The notes below the pieces were generated by a model. That model saw nothing but the letters and a program-made list of their open reading frames with translations. It searched no databases and was not told where the DNA came from. The translations under genes and the position numbers were made by a program. Below, piece by piece: positions 8,801 through 17,587 of a stretch of 64,000 nucleotides of DNA (its first letter is position 1; each line of letters starts with the position of its first letter). Source of the DNA: Polyangia bacterium (lineage in GTDB: Bacteria > Myxococcota_A > Polyangia > Nannocystales > Nannocystaceae); assembly GCA_030430565.1 (NCBI GenBank), contig JAUIKS010000007.1, positions 1 to 64,000 on the forward strand, written 5' to 3'.

Positions 8801-10683
8801 GTGCCGGCCTCGGGGTCCACGCGCAGGATGTCGCGCGTCCCGTCCCCGTCGAGGTCGCTCAGCAGCACGCGCTCGCCGTCCTCGAGCGTCGGCCACGCCA
8901 GCTCCTGGACGCGCGCGAAGCCGCCGTCGAGCTGGTTGATGCGCAGCGTCGCCTCGTAGCGCCCGACCCGGATCAGGTCGCAGGCGCCGTCGCCGTTGAT
9001 GTCTTGCAGCTCGAGGGTGTCCTCGGGCGCGAGCGCCGGGACGCCCACCATGTCCATCGCGACATCAAACGCGCCGAAGCCGAGCCCCGCGGCGGCCAGC
9101 ACCCGATCGTCCTCCGCGATGACGCGCACGAGCTCCGGCAGCCGGTCACCGTCGAGGTCGGCCAGCTGCACGCCGGGGTCGCCGAGGCGCAGCCCGGGCG
9201 GGGGGAGCGGCGCGCTGATGGCCGACTCAAAGCGCGCGGGATCGTCGGCGTCTCGCAGCCACACGAAGCCGTCGTCTGGCCCGTGGAACAGGATGTCGAC
9301 GTGGCCGTCGAGGTTGAGGTCGACGAGCGCGAGCCCCTCGGCGTCGAGCTCGACGCTGAGCTCGAGCGCGGTCGTGTCGCTGGTCGCAAAGGGCTGCGCG
9401 CCGCCGCCCGCGAAGCTCCACAGCTCACCCAGGCCGGGCCCCGGCTGGGCCAAGAGATCTTCGACGCCGTCCCCGTCGAGATCCGCGAACCGGCTGCCCG
9501 CGCCGACCGTCAGCGAGGGCGCGGTCGGCAGCTCGCGCCAGGCGCTGGCGAGCGCGAAGTCCCCGACGTTTTGGCGATATCTCCACGACCCGGGCTCGCC
9601 GTGCAGCAGGTCGGGCAGCGCGTCGCCGTCCACATCCACGAGCGCGTAGCCGCTCGCGCTCGGGTCCACGGCCGGCGCGTTCGCGATCACGCGCGGCTCC
9701 GGCGCGGCGACATCCTCGAGCGCGCGGTACTGCATTCGCCAGGTCGGCGTCGCGGCGCCGCCCTCCGCCGCCGTGGCGATCTCGACGAGCAGCGAGCTCG
9801 GCGTCTCGTCCCTGCGGGCGTAGCCCAGGCGCGTCGTCCGGATCGCGGCGCCGTCGGCCGAGCTCGTGATGCTCGCGACGCGATGACCGAGCGCGAGCGT
9901 CCACCCGGGCGCGCGGCTGACGACCGGATCGGGACGTGGTTCATACGCCACGTCGACCCGCGCGCGGCCGTCGTTCCAGGTGATCGCGGAGAGCAGCGGC
10001 GGGCTGTCTCCGGTCGGCCGGGTGTACTGATACTCGACGCGGTTGCCGAAGTTATCCTCGATGGCGTCGAGCTCGAGCCGGAAGGCGTAGCCGTCGCGCT
10101 CCAGCCGTGACTGCGGCCGCGTCCCGAAGGTGTAGCGCGTGCCGTCGACCGTGCGCGCCTCCATCCCGCCGTCGGGCAGCGCGGTGACGATGACCGGGCG
10201 CTCGCCCTCGATCCGCGCGCGGAGCTGTCCCGAGGGCAATTCTACGAGCTCCTCGGGACGACCCGGGCCGCGCAGCACCCACGGCGGAGCTTCCTCGTCG
10301 GGTCGCGCGAGGCCCAGCCGCGTCGAGCGCTCGAGCACCGGCTGGGCCATCGTCCAGCCCAGCCCGATCACCCCGGCGCCGGCCCCGGGCTCGTGCTGCA
10401 GCGTGAGCGTCGGCGCCAGGCCGGCGCGGCCCGGCGGGAGCTCGATCTCGTAGCTCAGGGTCGGCAGCCCGGTGGAGGGGGACACCGAGTGACGCTGACC
10501 GTGCCCCTCGATCGAAGCGGGCCCTTGGGGCAGGTTGATCGCGGTCGAGAGCGTCGCGCTTCGCTCCGCCCGCGCGGCCCGAGGGGCGAGCGAGCTGACG
10601 AGCGCGAGCAGCAGCGACGCGGCGACGGTGTGGTGACGCGTGCGGAAGAGGGGGTGAAGGGGGCGGGTGCGTGCTGAACTCAT
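5863..10683 (-). CDS. Secreted SpvB-VCBS-Rhs/YD-repeat protein without toxin tip
   Basis: A 1606-aa protein with a Sec signal peptide (hydrophobic 20-36, A-R-A cleavage near 39). The order is: an SpvB/TcaC-like N-terminal domain (about 45-330); six VCBS/FG-GAP repeats with D-x-D-G-D motifs (about 345-620); a TcdB-like middle region including the W-Y-D-P-S-R-A-E-F-R-G-F motif; then many Rhs/YD repeats (about 1000-1580). This is the architecture of Tc-toxin B/C and Rhs cocoon proteins, which encapsulate a C-terminal toxin. Here the frame stops about 25 residues after the last YD-type repeat (near V-L-Y-F-G-N), before the usual D-H-L-G-S core motif and toxin. GGAG lies 5 bases before the ATG. 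No immunity gene follows. It could be a surface or adhesion protein, or a toxin that lost its tip. Confidence 0.85.
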   Translation of the reverse strand: MSSARTRPLHPLFRTRHHTVAASLLLALVSSLAPRAARAERSATLSTAINLPQGPASIEGHGQRHSVSPSTGLPTLSYEIELPPGRAGLAPTLTLQHEPGAGAGVIGLGWTMAQPVLERSTRLGLARPDEEAPPWVLRGPGRPEELVELPSGQLRARIEGERPVIVTALPDGGMEARTVDGTRYTFGTRPQSRLERDGYAFRLELDAIEDNFGNRVEYQYTRPTGDSPPLLSAITWNDGRARVDVAYEPRPDPVVSRAPGWTLALGHRVASITSSADGAAIRTTRLGYARRDETPSSLLVEIATAAEGGAATPTWRMQYRALEDVAAPEPRVIANAPAVDPSASGYALVDVDGDALPDLLHGEPGSWRYRQNVGDFALASAWRELPTAPSLTVGAGSRFADLDGDGVEDLLAQPGPGLGELWSFAGGGAQPFATSDTTALELSVELDAEGLALVDLNLDGHVDILFHGPDDGFVWLRDADDPARFESAISAPLPPPGLRLGDPGVQLADLDGDRLPELVRVIAEDDRVLAAAGLGFGAFDVAMDMVGVPALAPEDTLELQDINGDGACDLIRVGRYEATLRINQLDGGFARVQELAWPTLEDGERVLLSDLDGDGTRDILRVDPEAGTWRAWEFMSEKPGLLTRFENGLGYSLELEYDTAAGLSARAREDGEPWETTVPTQTPVVTRTVEDDGFGWRRVVEYGYRDGWYDPSRAEFRGFARLSERRAGDEFADERTVHSDYDLGRESEARKQLLVAQETWGPEGLLRRERSEYTVHEHESGHVRVARRSATVVDHLEGADEHAMARVRSEWDHDEWGNVLEQRELGRVDPETDADLEGDERVTVYTYAAPQDAWGPRDRVAWTEVTDGDGARVSATRFYYDGPALRGLDLGELGPRGALSRRARWVEDDEWVDELRQTLDERGNIVELRDAEDGRLTRVYDDAGRFPIEERLVLDGATGVDALLVRARWDARFGVPIEVTDPSGQSTEIAVDGLGRVTAIIEPGDSRALPTAAFAYFVDGATPPAIVAYERQRSDDPRAAREIQHLDGMGRLRQRVHEAGEGERAVLAEAVSYAIDGELATRVSGQFVPTSALELGAAPALDPAWPAESRCRDALGRERERVDADGRVTQIIHGPLRSEQQDHEDLFSSALDGRYADTPRRTSVDGLGRVVEITDLLEDRAIVHRYRYDAADQLIAHVDPEGHETLYERDGLGSLRVIDSPDAGLITQRFDATGRLRERVDATGARVEWTFDPAGRLRTTKAFTPEGALEDHARYYYDRPRVRSAGRDAARSIGRLVGVEDAAGTVDYVHDERGRVVGETRRFTGLKHAITLSRGAEFDAQGRLLRERFPDGTTLEHTLDLQGLEIAAPGFVESVEHDALGRWTSMRRADGVIVGRALDRAGRVLAESATRTSGARLRELSHQYDAAGLLAETTDLVGATPRSPALDQRFRYDDLRRLVAAEAAYGDLSWRYTDDGNLLQQGRHALKYDGLGPHAATRLDDQRLFYDEAGQLHRVDGDGPIPAGSWSFNARGRVASFTAEDGRRVEHVYDHTGARAIRRERDASGQLVDEVLYFGNAEVRRDKLIRWIFVAGERVAEAPTALPAPK

Positions 10684-10924
10684 GGTGCTCCGAGCGCGAG
10701 AGGTCGCGCATGGGAGCGGTCGGCCGAGTCCTCGCGCCGTTGCAGGGCGAAGTCAAAAACTCGAGCACAACCGACATACCGGACGTTTGGCTTCACCGTC
10801 CCGCGAGCCGGACTCTGCAACGCATGACCAAATAACCATGTGGCCAATTCGGCCCCGGGGCCGCGCGCTCCGCTGTTGCTGGCACGTGGCCGGTGTGATG
10901 GACTGCCCGTGTACGGAGGCCTGG

Positions 10925-11461
10925 GTGAGAACAAAGCTGAAACTTGGATTGCTGGGTATCTCGAGCGTCACGCTCGCGCTGTTCACCGTCGCCGGCTGCG
11001 GCGACAGCGACGCGTCCTCAACGAGCTCAGAGTCAGAGTCGGGGACCGACTCGACCGACGGCACGAGCACCACCGAGGGCAGCAACAGCACGCCCTCGAC
11101 GATGACGCAGACCGGCGGCAACACGATGTCGGGCAGCGACACCGACGGGCAGACGACGGGCACGACCGGCGGAATGACCGACTCGACCGCAGGCCCCACC
11201 GGGACGAGCCCGATGACGACGACGGACTCGTCGACGACCGAGGACGTCACCGTCACGGACACGGACGTCAACCCAACGACGGGCCCGACCTGCGAGGACG
11301 AGTGCGACGGCGTCTGCGTGAACGGGGAGTGCTGCGCGGTCGAGAACGCCTGCGGCAACAGCTGCTGCGGCGGAGACGAGGTGTGCTCGTTCCAGGAGTG
11401 CGTGGTGCCGGGAGGCGATTGCGTCTCAGGCAGCAACTGCGCTGCGGGGGCGTACTGCGAC
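10925..11461 (+). pseudogene. Split FG-GAP lipoprotein gene, piece 1 (signal peptide, linker, Cys-rich)
   Basis: The GTG start has GGAGG five bases upstream. It encodes a lipoprotein signal peptide ending T-V-A-G-C, a long Ser/Thr/Gly linker, then a Cys-rich stretch (C-E-D-E-C-D-G-V-C ... N-C-A-A-G-A-Y-C-D). Homologous reading stops at 11461, inside the 15-base sequence that recurs at 17588-17602, where the protein sense resumes as G-A-Y-C-D-Y-S-L-G-E-A-G. After 11461 the frame stays open to 11887, but it encodes unrelated residues antisense to the next gene. It is therefore the 5' part of a gene broken by insertion A. A truncated lipoprotein could still be made. Confidence 0.8.
11447..11461 (+). 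repeat. Left direct repeat bounding insertion A
   Basis: GGGGCGTACTGCGAC, identical to 17588-17602. Identity continues after one mismatch for six more bases (ACTCGC). The sequence is coding for G-A-Y-C-D of the split lipoprotein on both sides, so it is a duplicated target or recombination site. Confidence 0.8.
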
Positions 11462-11549
11462 GACTCGCGCGGGCGCGCGCAAGCGAGTGAAACCACTCCA
11501 AGAAATCCCGTCGTGGATCCCGCGTCCCCGCCAGGTGCCGGCTCGGAGC

Positions 11550-12479
11550 TCACCGCCGAGACGCGCTCAGCTTCTCGAGCTCCGCGAGGATCTTTTTCCG
11601 AAAAGAACTCGGTCGCGCGCGCCAGCGCGTCACGAGCTCCGCTTGCGCGGGCGCGTCGCGCAGCTGGTGGAGCGCGTAGGCCAGCGCCCACGCGATCCCG
11701 CGGCGATCATCGCCTAGGGTCACGCGCGCCTCGAGATGCTCCACCGTGCGCAGCGCGGCCGCGGGATCGAAGCGCGCCAGCTGGGAGCAGCGGAACGAGG
11801 CCGCGCGGCGATCGTTCGCGTCGAGCTCGGCGCGCATGGCTCGCTCGACCAGCGCGAGCTTGGCGAGCCGTAGCTCTCGCTCGGTGACCGGCGGCTGCGT
11901 CGGCAGCGGCGTCGCTGTCACGGTCGTCAGCTCGCCGCCGCGGTGCCACCGGTCGAACTCCTCCGCCGTCATCCAGTCCACGTCCTCGACGATCAGCAGC
12001 GGGTGATCGATGAGGCGCGCGTCGGCCTCGGTGAGCAGGCGGACGCGAAGCGGCGCTGCGGGTCGCCGTAGGCGCTCGATCATCGGGTCGTCCACCGACT
12101 CGTCGAGCCAGCGCCAGAACATGTCCTCATCGCCACCTGGGCCGATTGCGACGTGGGACGGCCTCGCCTCGTCCGCGGTCCACCAGAGGTCGAGCTCGTG
12201 GCCGTGAAAGGCGAGCAGGGCGCGATCCTCCGCGCAGTCTTCATCGAGATAGGGGGTGAAGCTCCCGAGCGGCGCGGGCGGTGACGCGCGGGTCTCGCCC
12301 GCGGCCGCGAGCCAGGAGCGGACGAGCAGGTCGGCCTTCGCGTCGGCGAGCGAGTCGGCGTAGTCGACCGCGGGCTGCGCGGCGTTTGGCGCGGCCGGAC
12401 GAAGTACGCGGACGAGCGGCGACGGCAGGCTGGGCGAAGGCGGCGGGTAGAGATAAAAACGGTGAAGCGTGATCCCCAC
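11550..12479 (-). CDS. Unknown cytoplasmic protein in insertion A
   Basis: About 309 aa from the GTG at 12479 (reads M-G-I-T-L-H-R-F-Y). The frame extends upstream to 12623, but that would overlap the MATE gene by about 90 bases and the extra residues look random. The ribosome binding site is weak, so the start is uncertain. It is an acidic protein with many Trp residues in the middle (D-L-W-W, F-W-R-W-L, D-W-M) and a helical, Leu/Ala/Arg-rich C-terminal third that may form HEAT-like helices. There is no signal peptide or membrane segment. I do not recognise the family. It follows the MATE gene by 50 bases and may be cotranscribed. Confidence 0.6.
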   Translation of the reverse strand: MGITLHRFYLYPPPSPSLPSPLVRVLRPAAPNAAQPAVDYADSLADAKADLLVRSWLAAAGETRASPPAPLGSFTPYLDEDCAEDRALLAFHGHELDLWWTADEARPSHVAIGPGGDEDMFWRWLDESVDDPMIERLRRPAAPLRVRLLTEADARLIDHPLLIVEDVDWMTAEEFDRWHRGGELTTVTATPLPTQPPVTERELRLAKLALVERAMRAELDANDRRAASFRCSQLARFDPAAALRTVEHLEARVTLGDDRRGIAWALAYALHQLRDAPAQAELVTRWRARPSSFRKKILAELEKLSASRR

Positions 12480-12529
12480 GAGGGCACGATCCCACAACAA
12501 CGACCCCGCGTGACGTGTCTCGGTGATCG

Positions 12530-13852
12530 CTACGCGTTTTGTGTGACCGCGCGTCGAAGCGCGGGCCAGTGGAGCCCCAGCGCGGCCGCGCGCGCGACGT
12601 AGAGCAGCAGCATCGCGGTCCACACGCCCGTATTTTCGTAGCGTGGCGTCAAGATGAGATCGGCGCTGATGTACGCGAGCGTCGAGAGCACGGCGGCGTT
12701 ACGCAGCGCTCGGCCCTGGGTCGCGCCCAGGAACGCGCCGTCCAGCTGCCACGCGGGCACGCCGATGGTGGGCACGAGCGCGACGAAGGGCAGGTAGGTG
12801 AGGGCGACCGCGCGGGCCTCGGGATCGACGATGAACGCGTGGATGATCGCGGGGCCCGCGACGAAGAACAGCGCCGAGATGGCGAGCCCGAAGCCGAGCG
12901 CGAGCTGGGTGGTGAGCCGCATCGCCGCGCGCAGACGCTGAGGGGAGCGCATGCCGACGGCGCGCCCGATCTCTTTCTCGGCGACGAAGGCGAAGGCGTC
13001 GAGCACGAAGGCCGCGACCGCGATGAACTGCAGCAGCACCTCGTTGCCCGCGAGCGCGGCGGTCCCGACCCGCGCGCCGGAGTTGACGAACCACGCGAAG
13101 GAGAACAGCAGCGCGAGCGTGCGGATCATGATGTCGCGGTTGGTCGCGAACAGCGCGATGAGCCGCGCGCGATCCCAGAGCGGTGATGTCTCGAGGGACA
13201 GCGCGGCGCGAACCGTCCACAGCCCGAACGCGAGCGCGATCCACTCGGCGAGCGCGGTCCCGACGCCGATCCCCGCCGGGCCCCAGCCGAGCGCGCCGAC
13301 GAAGTAGACGTCGAGGCCGGCGTTGACGAGGTTGAGCACGACCTGAAACGCGAGCAGCGTCCGGGTGCGCCCGGTGCCGAGCAGCCAGCCGGTGATCCCG
13401 TAGCCCATGAGGGCCGCCGGGGCGCCCCAGATCCGCGCGCGGAGGTAGTCTCGGGTGAGCGCCTCGACGTCGGGCGCGGCGTCGAAGGCCGCGAGCGCGA
13501 GGCGCTCGAGCGGTCGCGCGCTGGCGAGGATGAGCAGGCCGAGGCCGGCGCCGAGCAGCAGCGCGCGGACGAGATGCGCTCGCGCCTGCGCGCGCTCATC
13601 GGCGCCGACCGCCTGCGCGACCAGCCCCGTCGTCGACATGCGCAGGAAGCCGAACGCCCAGTAGACGAAGGAGAAGATCATCGCGGCGACGCCGACCGCC
13701 GCGAGCTCGACCGCGCCGCCGACCCGACCCATCACGGCGGTGTCGACCACGCCCGTCAACGCGGTCGCCGCCTGCGCGAGGACGACGGGCCACGCGAGGG
13801 CGAGGACGGCGCGGCGCGTCAGCGCCGCGCCCGCTCCGCCAGCTTCCTGCAT
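12530..13852 (-). CDS. MATE/DinF-family efflux transporter
   Basis: A 440-aa protein with about 12 hydrophobic segments in two homologous halves. Early motifs match MATE exporters of the DinF subfamily: ALAWPVVLAQAATALTGVVD near residue 20 and M-G-R-V-G-G near 41. Later motifs such as G-T-G-R-T-R and G-A-L-G-W-G-P-A-G-I-G-V-G-T-A mark the end of the first half. Length is typical for the family. It probably exports cationic compounds using H+ or Na+. It lies 43 bases after the GAPDH gene on the same strand. Confidence 0.88.
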   Translation of the reverse strand: MQEAGGAGAALTRRAVLALAWPVVLAQAATALTGVVDTAVMGRVGGAVELAAVGVAAMIFSFVYWAFGFLRMSTTGLVAQAVGADERAQARAHLVRALLLGAGLGLLILASARPLERLALAAFDAAPDVEALTRDYLRARIWGAPAALMGYGITGWLLGTGRTRTLLAFQVVLNLVNAGLDVYFVGALGWGPAGIGVGTALAEWIALAFGLWTVRAALSLETSPLWDRARLIALFATNRDIMIRTLALLFSFAWFVNSGARVGTAALAGNEVLLQFIAVAAFVLDAFAFVAEKEIGRAVGMRSPQRLRAAMRLTTQLALGFGLAISALFFVAGPAIIHAFIVDPEARAVALTYLPFVALVPTIGVPAWQLDGAFLGATQGRALRNAAVLSTLAYISADLILTPRYENTGVWTAMLLLYVARAAALGLHWPALRRAVTQNA

Positions 13853-13895
13853 CTTCGGTCAGCTTTCGGTCAGCCTTCGCGTCGCGCTCGGGTCG

Positions 13896-15338
13896 CTACG
13901 GGAAGATCCTCGGGCTGACGCCGGCGACGCGCTGCATCAGGCGCACGACCTGACAGCTGTAGCCGTACTCGTTGTCATACCAGACGTAGAGCACGCAGCG
14001 CTTGCCGGAGCTGACGGTCGCGCGGCTGTCGACGATGCCGGCGCGGTGCTCTCCCACCATGTCGCTCGAGACGACCTCGGGGGAGTCGGTGTAGCCGATC
14101 TGCGCCTCGAGCGGGGAGTCGGCGGCGATGCTGCGGAGGTGGTCGTTGAGCGAGTCCGCGCCGCCCGTCTCGCGCTCGAGCTCGAGGTTGAGGATCGCCA
14201 GGGAGACGTTCGGCGTGGGCACCCGGATCGCGCTGCCGGTGAGCTTGCCGGCCAGGGCGGGCAGCGCCTTGGCGGCGGCCGTCGCGGCGCCCGTCGAGGT
14301 GATGACCATGTTGAGCGGCGCGCTGCGACCCCGGCGGTCTTTCTTGTGGAAGTTGTCGATGAGGTTCTGGTCGTTGGTGTAGGCGTGGATCGTCTCGATG
14401 TGGCCGCGCGCGATGCCGTAGCGCGCGTGCACGGCGGCGAGCACGGGGACGATCGCGTTCGTGGTGCAGCTGGCCGCAGAGACAAGTCGCTCCTCGGGGG
14501 AGAGCGCGTCGTCGTTGACGCCGTAGACGATGTTGGGGATGTCCTTGCCCGGCGCGGTGAGGATGACCCTGCTCGCGCCGGGGCACTTCAGGTGCAGCCC
14601 GAGCTCGGCGCGCGTGCGCCACTTGCCGGTGTTGTCGATGATCACCGCGTCGCGGATGCCGTGGGCGGTGTAGTCCAGCTCGTCGGGCTGATCGGCGTAG
14701 AGCACCCGGACGGTGTTGCCGTTGGCGATGATCGCGTTGTGCTCCTCGTCGACCGTGATGCTGCCTTCGAAGGGGCCGTGCACCGAGTCGCGGGCGAGCA
14801 GGCTCGCGCGGCGGTGGAGGTCGGCGGTTCGCGAGGGGCGCAGCACGACGGCGCGGAGCCGGTACTTGTCGCCGCCGCCGGTCTTGCGGATGAAGATCCG
14901 CGCGAGCAGCCGCCCGATCCGCCCGAAGCCGTACAGCACCACGTCCTGGGGCTCGTCGCGCAGCGGGTTCTGCTCGCGGGTCAAGGGCGCCAGCGTCGTC
15001 GTGAGCCAGGCGCCGAGCTCGGGGGCGCCGGACTCGGCGAAGCGGACCGCGAGCTTGCCGACGTCGACGCGCGCGCGCCCGGGGTCCAGCTCCAGCAGCA
15101 CCCGCAGCGTGAGCACCGTGTCCGCGAGCTCCAGCCGGCGCCCGGCGATCGATCGGGCCTGCTCGTGCGCGGCGATGATCTCGACGGGGTTGCGCCCCAC
15201 CAGCGAGCGCCCGAACACGGCCACGACCAGCGCGTGGTCGCGGTACAGCGTGCCGATCATGGGCACGAGCGCCTCGGCCAGCTCCTCGCGGCGCTTCCAG
15301 TCGAGCAGATGGGGGTTGTCGGAGTCTTCGCTGCGCAT
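13896..15338 (-). CDS. gap: Long-form glyceraldehyde-3-phosphate dehydrogenase
   Basis: 480 aa from the ATG at 15338. The open frame extends to 15434, but the extra 32 residues look random and the ATG reads into M-R-S-E-D-S-D-N-P-H-L-L. There is an N-terminal helical extension of about 130 residues. It is followed by an NAD-binding domain with YGFGRIGR (136-143) and the catalytic S-C-T-T-N-A-I, with nucleophile Cys at 291. The H-A-Y-T-N-D-Q-N and W-Y-D-N-E-Y-G-Y motifs are present. Ordinary GAPDH has about 335 residues; this belongs to the roughly 480-residue class known in several bacteria. It catalyses G3P oxidation to 1,3-bisphosphoglycerate. A central-metabolism gene inside an insertion is unexpected. 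Confidence 0.9.
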   Translation of the reverse strand: MRSEDSDNPHLLDWKRREELAEALVPMIGTLYRDHALVVAVFGRSLVGRNPVEIIAAHEQARSIAGRRLELADTVLTLRVLLELDPGRARVDVGKLAVRFAESGAPELGAWLTTTLAPLTREQNPLRDEPQDVVLYGFGRIGRLLARIFIRKTGGGDKYRLRAVVLRPSRTADLHRRASLLARDSVHGPFEGSITVDEEHNAIIANGNTVRVLYADQPDELDYTAHGIRDAVIIDNTGKWRTRAELGLHLKCPGASRVILTAPGKDIPNIVYGVNDDALSPEERLVSAASCTTNAIVPVLAAVHARYGIARGHIETIHAYTNDQNLIDNFHKKDRRGRSAPLNMVITSTGAATAAAKALPALAGKLTGSAIRVPTPNVSLAILNLELERETGGADSLNDHLRSIAADSPLEAQIGYTDSPEVVSSDMVGEHRAGIVDSRATVSSGKRCVLYVWYDNEYGYSCQVVRLMQRVAGVSPRIFP

Positions 15339-15459
15339 GGGGTCTCGAGGGCGCACCCTGGCCTGTCCGACTGCCCAGATCAAGTGACAGTCCGGTGACT
15401 TATGTCGACGCGCTCGTGAGCTGACGTCGCCCACGTCCCGCGCCTCGCCTCACGGCCGC

Positions 15460-16563
15460 TCAAACACGGGCGCGCTCGTGGAGCGCCGGGTTGTCGCTCA
15501 CGAGCAGCGGCGCGCGGGCGCTGTGCACGAGGCACCTTCGATCCTGCGCCTGCGCACGGTAGCCGCCGAGCTCAAAGCTGGCGTCGGGGTCGTGCTGCAG
15601 GATCGAGTGACCCAACACCGCGATCTCCTCGCCCTCCTCGATCACGCCCTCCTCGATCGTCAGCGTGTACGCGTGCGGGCGACGATCCCGTGCGCGCAGC
15701 TCGCTCGGCGAGTAGAGGCGCGAGACCAGGTCGCGCAGCGACCCGCGCAGCTCGTGCCAGCGATACTCGACGACGCGGTCGGTCTCCGCCGAGATCTGCG
15801 CCTCCGCAGGCGAGACGTGCAGCCGCCCCGAGGCGTCCTCGATCACGAAGGGCTCGCGCTGGCGCAGCTTGCCGATCGGGAGAGCAGGCTCGGAGACGCG
15901 GAGCTCCCAGTAGGCGCACACGCGTTCGCTGAGGGGCGCTCGCACGACGCGGTCGCCGTGGCGTATCCGGCCGGCGATCCGTCCGGGCTCGCCGCCTTGG
16001 TGCTGCTCGATCGAGGTCGACGGCGCGGCGTGCAGCGCCGCGTCGACGGGCCCGAGCGGCTCGGCCGCGGGGAGCATGCGAGCCGGCGCGCGTGGATCGC
16101 TGACGATCGCCTCATCCCCGATCTCTCCAAACAGCTCGGCCAGCGGCGCGACGCGGCGCAAGGACGGGTACGTGATCGTTCTCGTATACAGAAGAACCAG
16201 AACGGACAGGCAGAGCTGCGTCCACGCCAACACGCCCCATCCGGCGCCGACGAAGGCGAGCAGGACGGTCGGCGCGAGGGTGGGTAGCTGATAGGCGAGG
16301 CGCACCCGCCAGCCCACGCGCGCCTCGACGACGCGCGTCCCGCCGTCTCGCGCTTCGAGCGTCACGACGACGCGCGTGCGCGCGCCCGCGTCGCGCACGG
16401 TCAGCTGCGCGCGATCGCCCCCGGGCTCATCCTCGAGCTGCAGCTCGAGGTCATCGCCGGTCGCGCGAGCCCGCTCGTCGACGGCCGCGCGCACGCCCTC
16501 CACATATTTCTCAAGGGACAGATCGAAGGGGCGGGCGCGGTGGTCGAGCGATTTGGTGGGCAA
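15460..16563 (-). CDS. GIDE-like domain membrane protein
   Basis: A 367-aa protein from the TTG at 16563, with AGGGA about 7 bases upstream. Residues 1-85 are soluble, a hydrophobic hairpin spans about 90-130, and the rest is cytoplasmic. The region with PLSERVCAYWELRVSE and R-E-P-F-V-I-E-D-A-S-G-R resembles the GIDE domain of mitochondrial MUL1/MAPL, which also occurs widely in bacteria. The RING finger of the eukaryotic ligase is absent, so ubiquitin-ligase activity cannot be inferred. Function in bacteria is unknown. It lies 121 bases upstream of the GAPDH gene. Confidence 0.6.
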   Translation of the reverse strand: MPTKSLDHRARPFDLSLEKYVEGVRAAVDERARATGDDLELQLEDEPGGDRAQLTVRDAGARTRVVVTLEARDGGTRVVEARVGWRVRLAYQLPTLAPTVLLAFVGAGWGVLAWTQLCLSVLVLLYTRTITYPSLRRVAPLAELFGEIGDEAIVSDPRAPARMLPAAEPLGPVDAALHAAPSTSIEQHQGGEPGRIAGRIRHGDRVVRAPLSERVCAYWELRVSEPALPIGKLRQREPFVIEDASGRLHVSPAEAQISAETDRVVEYRWHELRGSLRDLVSRLYSPSELRARDRRPHAYTLTIEEGVIEEGEEIAVLGHSILQHDPDASFELGGYRAQAQDRRCLVHSARAPLLVSDNPALHERARV

Positions 16564-16710
16564 CGTGTGTCCCTACAATCTGAAACCGGCCCCGGAGTTG
16601 TCAATGGGCGCGAGCCCCCGACAGGGACCCACAGGAGGCCCTGCGCGCCTACTCGCGGCGCGCGTAAGGGCGAGGGCGCGCATGTCGCTGGCAGCGCGCG
16701 TGAGCGCGTC

Positions 16711-17337
16711 TCAGCGGCGCTCGTTGAAGCCGCGCCCCTCGAGGATCTTCGGGACGCAGCGCGCGACCCGGGCCTCCCGCGTCTTGCGCTGTTTCGCGCC
16801 GGAGACGTGGAGGATGTGGCTGCGCTGTCGCCCGGGCGTGAGCGCTGAGAACGCCGCACGAAGCTCCGCGTCGGCGTTTAGTCGCGCCTGCAGCTCGTCG
16901 GGCACCGGCCCTGGAGACCGTCGAAATTGGACCTTCGCGCCGGAGCGCTCGAGCTCGATCGCCTGCGTGATCAAGCGGCTCGCGTACTCGCGGCTCGCCT
17001 CGACCTGCCGCGCTGAGGTGAACGTGAGCAGGCGGGCCGCCTGCGAGTTAGGCCCCGGGGGCGCGAGGACGTCGCGCTCGTCGGTCAGCAGCGCGCCCTT
17101 GAAGAAGCTGAGCGCGCAGTAGTCATTGCGCGACACGAGCATCACGACGTTCTTGCCGTCCAGCGCGTAGCACGGCGAGCCCCACTTCATCGCCTCCGTG
17201 AGCCCCGACTCGAGCAGGATGGCGCGCAGCTGCACGAGCGCCTCGGTCCACAGGTGAACCTTGCACTGCGGCGTCTTGTAGCGATCACAACGACCGCAGC
17301 CGTCGGAGAGGTAAGCGTCGACGCTGTCCCTGTTCAT
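16711..17337 (-). CDS. YdeI/DUF1801-family protein
   Basis: A 208-aa soluble protein. The N-terminal part has the DUF1801 pattern (E-A-M-K-W-G-S-P-C-Y near residue 49 and A-L-S-F-F-K-G-A-L near 73). The C-terminal part is an OmdA/YdeI-like helical tail rich in Arg with G-R-Q-R-S-H-I and S-G-A-K-Q-R-K-T-R. YdeI is linked to bacteriocin or antimicrobial-peptide tolerance in E. coli, but the biochemical role of the family is not established. It also has a Cys-rich start (C-G-R-C-D-R-Y-K-T-P-Q-C) not usual for DUF1801. The gap 17338-17587 to the insertion end shows no gene. Confidence 0.75.
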   Translation of the reverse strand: MNRDSVDAYLSDGCGRCDRYKTPQCKVHLWTEALVQLRAILLESGLTEAMKWGSPCYALDGKNVVMLVSRNDYCALSFFKGALLTDERDVLAPPGPNSQAARLLTFTSARQVEASREYASRLITQAIELERSGAKVQFRRSPGPVPDELQARLNADAELRAAFSALTPGRQRSHILHVSGAKQRKTREARVARCVPKILEGRGFNERR

Positions 17338-17587
17338 CGCTCACTTCTTACTCGCGGCGCCGCGGACCGTCCAATGCAAATACATCGAACGCGCGCCGCG
17401 ACGCGCAGACGCAGGTCACGGCGTCGACCTGGTTCACGACGCGACGTTCCCGTGATGTACCTGCGCCCGCGCGGCGTCTCGCGGCGTCTCACGTCGCCTC
17501 GCGTGCTCGCGTGTTCGCGACGCGGCGAGCTGAGCGGGCGGGAGCCCGATACCCTCGTGGTCAGCGCGGGCGAGCGCGCGCGGAGGA

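Noticed and set aside
10667..10924. Longer start (10667) for the split lipoprotein gene
   Set aside because: The added residues place the signal peptide internally. The GTG at 10925 has GGAGG at correct spacing and directly begins the lipoprotein signal.
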